A stretch of 64,000 bases of DNA from Flagellimonas aequoris (GTDB lineage Bacteria; Bacteroidota; Bacteroidia; Flavobacteriales; Flavobacteriaceae). Location: NCBI RefSeq assembly GCF_003584165.1, contig NZ_QXFJ01000028.1, positions 1 through 64,000 on the forward strand, read 5' to 3'. Shown piece after piece: positions 63,317-64,000 of the stretch; position 1 is the stretch's first letter, and every line of letters starts with the position of its first letter. A program made the translations under genes and the position numbers. The notes under the pieces are model-generated. The model searched no databases. It worked only from the letters and a program-made list of their open reading frames with translations, and was not told the origin of the DNA.

Positions 63317-63898
63317 GTGGAAGCGTTATTGGAAAAGATTAGAGATTGTAAGGCATGTTCGGAGCATTTGCCGCTCGGCCCAAGACCTATTGTTGCCGCA
63401 AACCCAAAGGCAAGGATTCTTATCATCGGACATGCTCCCGGAACCAAAGTCCACCAAACCGGTATTCCATGGGATGATCAAAGCGGAAAACAGTTACGCA
63501 AATGGATGGATGTAACGGACGAGGAGTTTTATGATGAGACCCAAATTGCACAAATGCCCATGGGATTTTGTTATCCCGGTAAGGGAAAATCTGGCGACCT
63601 GCCTCCACGACCGGAATGCGCACCTCTGTGGCACCAATCCCTTTTGGAGAAAATGCCCAATTTGAAACTGACACTTCTGATAGGGCAGCATTCACAGCGC
63701 TATTACTTGGGAAATGAAAGACAGAAGAATTTAACCGAGACCGTTAAAAACTACAAAGCATATTTGCCTCAATATTTTGTCTTGCCCCATCCATCACCCA
63801 GAAATCGGTTTTGGTTGGGCAAAAACCCTTGGTTTGGGGAAGAAGTGTTGCCGGAGTTGAAAGACATAATTGCACACCATCTACGGACCGAGGCCTAA
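63317..63898 (+). CDS. Uracil-DNA glycosylase family protein
   Basis: 193 residues if started at GTG 63317 (reading MEALLEKIRDCKACSEHLPL); TTG at 63308 is the alternative, and no ATG lies between 63269 and the conserved part. Motif 1 is GHAPGTKVHQTGIPW and motif 2 LPHPSPRNRFWL, the two active-site loops of the UDG superfamily. Two cysteines near the start (DCKAC) are present, but a full set of four for an iron-sulfur cluster is not obvious. It probably removes damaged or deaminated bases; target specificity is unknown. Confidence 0.82.
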   Translation: MEALLEKIRDCKACSEHLPLGPRPIVAANPKARILIIGHAPGTKVHQTGIPWDDQSGKQLRKWMDVTDEEFYDETQIAQMPMGFCYPGKGKSGDLPPRPECAPLWHQSLLEKMPNLKLTLLIGQHSQRYYLGNERQKNLTETVKNYKAYLPQYFVLPHPSPRNRFWLGKNPWFGEEVLPELKDIIAHHLRTEA

Positions 63899-63901
63899 AA
63901 C

Positions 63902-64000
63902 TTAGTATTTAGACCCATCATGTTTCCCCTTTTCCCAACCATGTTTTCCCAAAAACTGTTCAGCACTTTCCACGGCCCCATCCTCAATGGAAGTCCCCAT
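63902..64000 (-). CDS. C-terminal end of an unidentified protein (partial)
   Basis: On the minus strand a frame is open from the right edge to a TAA at 63902-63904, 32 residues ending ESAEQFLGKHGWEKGKHDGSKY. The very last three bases could be an ATG, but the gene more likely continues beyond the window. It converges with the UDG-family gene with a 3-base gap. No family was recognised. Confidence 0.4.
   Translation of the reverse strand: MGTSIEDGAVESAEQFLGKHGWEKGKHDGSKY

Overview
The window looks like a chromosome segment from a marine-type Flavobacteriaceae (Bacteroidota), perhaps close to Muricauda/Allomuricauda; the genus is an inference. The evidence is the gene order DUF177-rpmF-fabH-accB-accC, several promoters with the Bacteroidota -7 element TAnnTTTG (two with TTG exactly 19 bases upstream), A-rich start regions without Shine-Dalgarno sequences, and protein types typical of the group. 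I saw no rRNA, tRNA, CRISPR array or intact insertion sequence. No gap between genes exceeds about 210 bases.

Region 1 (1-13245) is mostly metabolic. It opens with the end of a GMC oxidoreductase and its gluconate-dehydrogenase-subunit-3-like partner, in DNA clearly richer in G+C than the rest. Next come an M14-like metallopeptidase, a TauE/SafE-type permease, a sodium:solute symporter, riboflavin synthase, pdxA, the DUF177-rpmF pair, fabH-accB-accC (start of fatty-acid synthesis) and a DAO-type FAD oxidoreductase.

Region 2 (13357-51894) is the remarkable part. All on the minus strand, a TolC-type outer-membrane protein, a MacA/HlyD-type adaptor and a MacB-type ATPase are followed by thirteen consecutive ~770-816 residue duplicated FtsX/MacB-type permeases and then a second, altered ATPase. 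That makes 17 genes over about 35.6 kb, with gaps of 8-71 bases and no terminator that I could find inside. Divergent to it lie an NtrC-type sigma-54 response regulator and its histidine kinase, overlapping by one base. The simplest reading is a tripartite export machine whose permease has been expanded into a bank of thirteen diverged paralogues that share one periplasmic/outer-membrane conduit under one two-component system. Permeases are numbered 1-13 here in the direction of transcription (1 next to the adaptor side, 13 at the distal end).

Region 3 (51906-64000) returns to housekeeping: a GreA/GreB-like protein, arfB overlapping an orphan ABC ATPase, a prolyl oligopeptidase lipoprotein, asd, mscL, overlapping alr and tdk, a conserved protein of unknown function, rsmI, a desuccinylase/aspartoacylase-type hydrolase, a DUF819 membrane protein, a uracil-DNA-glycosylase-family protein and the edge of one more minus-strand gene. 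Intergenic DNA here and at 13246-13356 holds repeat elements (an inverted repeat around the 12-mer GAGCGCAGTCGA, and tandem TCTTGAY heptamers).
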